DNA from: MED-G116 sp038107835
GTDB taxonomy: Bacteria; Pseudomonadota; Alphaproteobacteria; Puniceispirillales; Puniceispirillaceae
Reading direction: 5' to 3'
Length of the DNA stretch: 64,000 nt
Assembly (NCBI GenBank): GCA_038107835.1
Contig: JAYNHH010000001.1
Location: 62,001 to 126,000 of the forward strand
Each line of letters opens with the position of its first letter. Positions within the stretch are counted from its first letter, which is position 1. Shown in pieces: positions 63,409-64,000 of this stretch. The position numbers and the translations under genes were made by a program. The notes beneath the pieces were generated by a model. That model ran no database searches and was not told the origin of the DNA. It saw only the letters and a list, made by a program, of their open reading frames with translations.

Positions 63409-63629
63409 GCAAAATCGCGCAGGTTATAGAACGAATGCCCATGAGTGTAAAGCTGTGAGTGGCATAACGGTGCGACAGCAGGGTAAACGAAAAATCTGAA
63501 AGCTGATTGGCAGTAGATGTGATGTGTGAAAGAAATTCAGTTTCTGGGCGCTTTGCCTGTTTTGCTGTTTGGCGGTAGCGTTTAGACTGGTGGCGTAATT
63601 TAGGGGCTGAAACGTGCATTGGGGGATTG

Positions 63630-63995
63630 ATGCGGCGGATTTCTGAGACAAAGAGACGTGTTGTCAATTTACGCGACGCGGTTTTTGAACCATTTGAGGA
63701 GGAAGTTGGAACAGGTTTGTTGCAACTGAACCCGAATGCACCAAGGGGTACAGGCTTTTACATTTACCGAATGGAACCGGGTGCGTCTTCATCGCCACAC
63801 CAGCATGTCGGGGCGGAGGAATTCTATATCATCGAGGGTGAACTGATTGACAATGACGGCACCAGATATCTTGCTGGTGATGTTGTCTGGCTGGATGCGG
63901 GAACTGAACATAATTCAACTTCGCCCAGCGGTTGTACCATCGTCGTTTTCTCTGAAAAGGGTGAGTTGCCGCCATCTTCCATGGATGGCCAATGA
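63630..63995 (+). CDS. Small cupin-domain protein
   Basis: A 121-residue single-domain cupin. The first motif has the metal-binding pattern in SPHQHVGAEEFYIIEGEL (His-X-His and Glu) and the second motif has AGTEHNST with a late His, so a mononuclear metal site is likely. Members include oxidoreductase, isomerase and sensor proteins, and no function can be assigned. ATG 63630 has GGGGGA upstream. It stands at the right edge of the window and appears complete. Confidence 0.8.
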   Translation: MRRISETKRRVVNLRDAVFEPFEEEVGTGLLQLNPNAPRGTGFYIYRMEPGASSSPHQHVGAEEFYIIEGELIDNDGTRYLAGDVVWLDAGTEHNSTSPSGCTIVVFSEKGELPPSSMDGQ

Positions 63996-64000
63996 TGTGC

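Noticed and set aside
1..64000. CRISPR arrays, insertion sequences, prophage, tRNA or rRNA genes, riboswitches
   Set aside because: No regular repeats, transposase or phage motifs, cloverleaf-like sequences or recognisable riboswitch cores were seen in the intergenic spaces.

Overview
The window is a gene-dense stretch of a bacterial chromosome of moderate GC content, with short intergenic gaps and many ATGA or few-base overlaps. The gene set (DMSP-demethylase-like DmdA, taurine-type ABC transporter, SoeABC-like sulfite dehydrogenase, malonyl-CoA decarboxylase, two GMC oxidoreductases, membrane pyrophosphatase, glutathione-dependent formaldehyde oxidation, PhoRB) points to a marine, aerobic, heterotrophic alphaproteobacterium. 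SAR116-like (Puniceispirillales) is my best guess, but it rests on gene content only. I see no rRNA, tRNA, CRISPR array, insertion sequence, prophage or plasmid gene, so this looks like core or stable accessory chromosome.

Left part (1-10 kb): a dmdA homologue on the minus strand, a possibly frameshifted small ORF, a crotonase-fold protein, and a LysR gene divergent from a tight four-gene operon: aldehyde dehydrogenase, LLM flavin monooxygenase, alpha/beta hydrolase and a thiamine-diphosphate enzyme resembling sulfoacetaldehyde acetyltransferase (Xsc). A malonyl-CoA decarboxylase converges on this operon. The operon is the best candidate here for an undescribed catabolic pathway.

10-24.6 kb: the polyphosphate/phosphate-signalling operon ppk-ppx-phoR-phoB, with a kinase that lacks membrane segments; a hypothetical gene plus yaiI; a 54-residue DUF2256 gene antisense to the end of yaiI; arsC-aqpS (arsenic) and a Bcr/CflA MFS pump; typA; a stomatin/NfeD pair; pyrE; and a two-piece YeeE/YedE sulfur transporter.

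24.6-36 kb: two GMC oxidoreductases flank a two-gene RND efflux system and an amidase. They are followed by frmA-fghA, which oxidises glutathione-bound formaldehyde and would fit the C1 units released by demethylases such as DmdA.

36-48.2 kb: a ureohydrolase, a creatinase/ectoine-hydrolase-like M24 protein, an ArgE-like deacetylase and an EamA transporter form one directional set, probably for catabolism of a guanidino or amidino compound. Then come gcdH, rpe, a glutathionyl-hydroquinone reductase, a lone DegT aminotransferase, trhO, a gamma-butyrobetaine-hydroxylase-like dioxygenase and a UbiH-type monooxygenase.

48.2-61.3 kb: a coherent organosulfonate region. It has a TauA-like binding protein, TauB-like ATPase and an oversized TauC-like permease, a class III omega-amino-acid:pyruvate aminotransferase divergent from a MocR/TauR-like regulator, then phosphotransacetylase and SoeABC. 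The expected flow is import, transamination, C-S cleavage, acetyl-phosphate to acetyl-CoA, and oxidation of sulfite to sulfate. No xsc lies in this cluster; the only Xsc-like gene is about 47 kb away in the LysR operon.

Right edge: the membrane pyrophosphatase hppA (apparently of the potassium-dependent type) and a small cupin gene.
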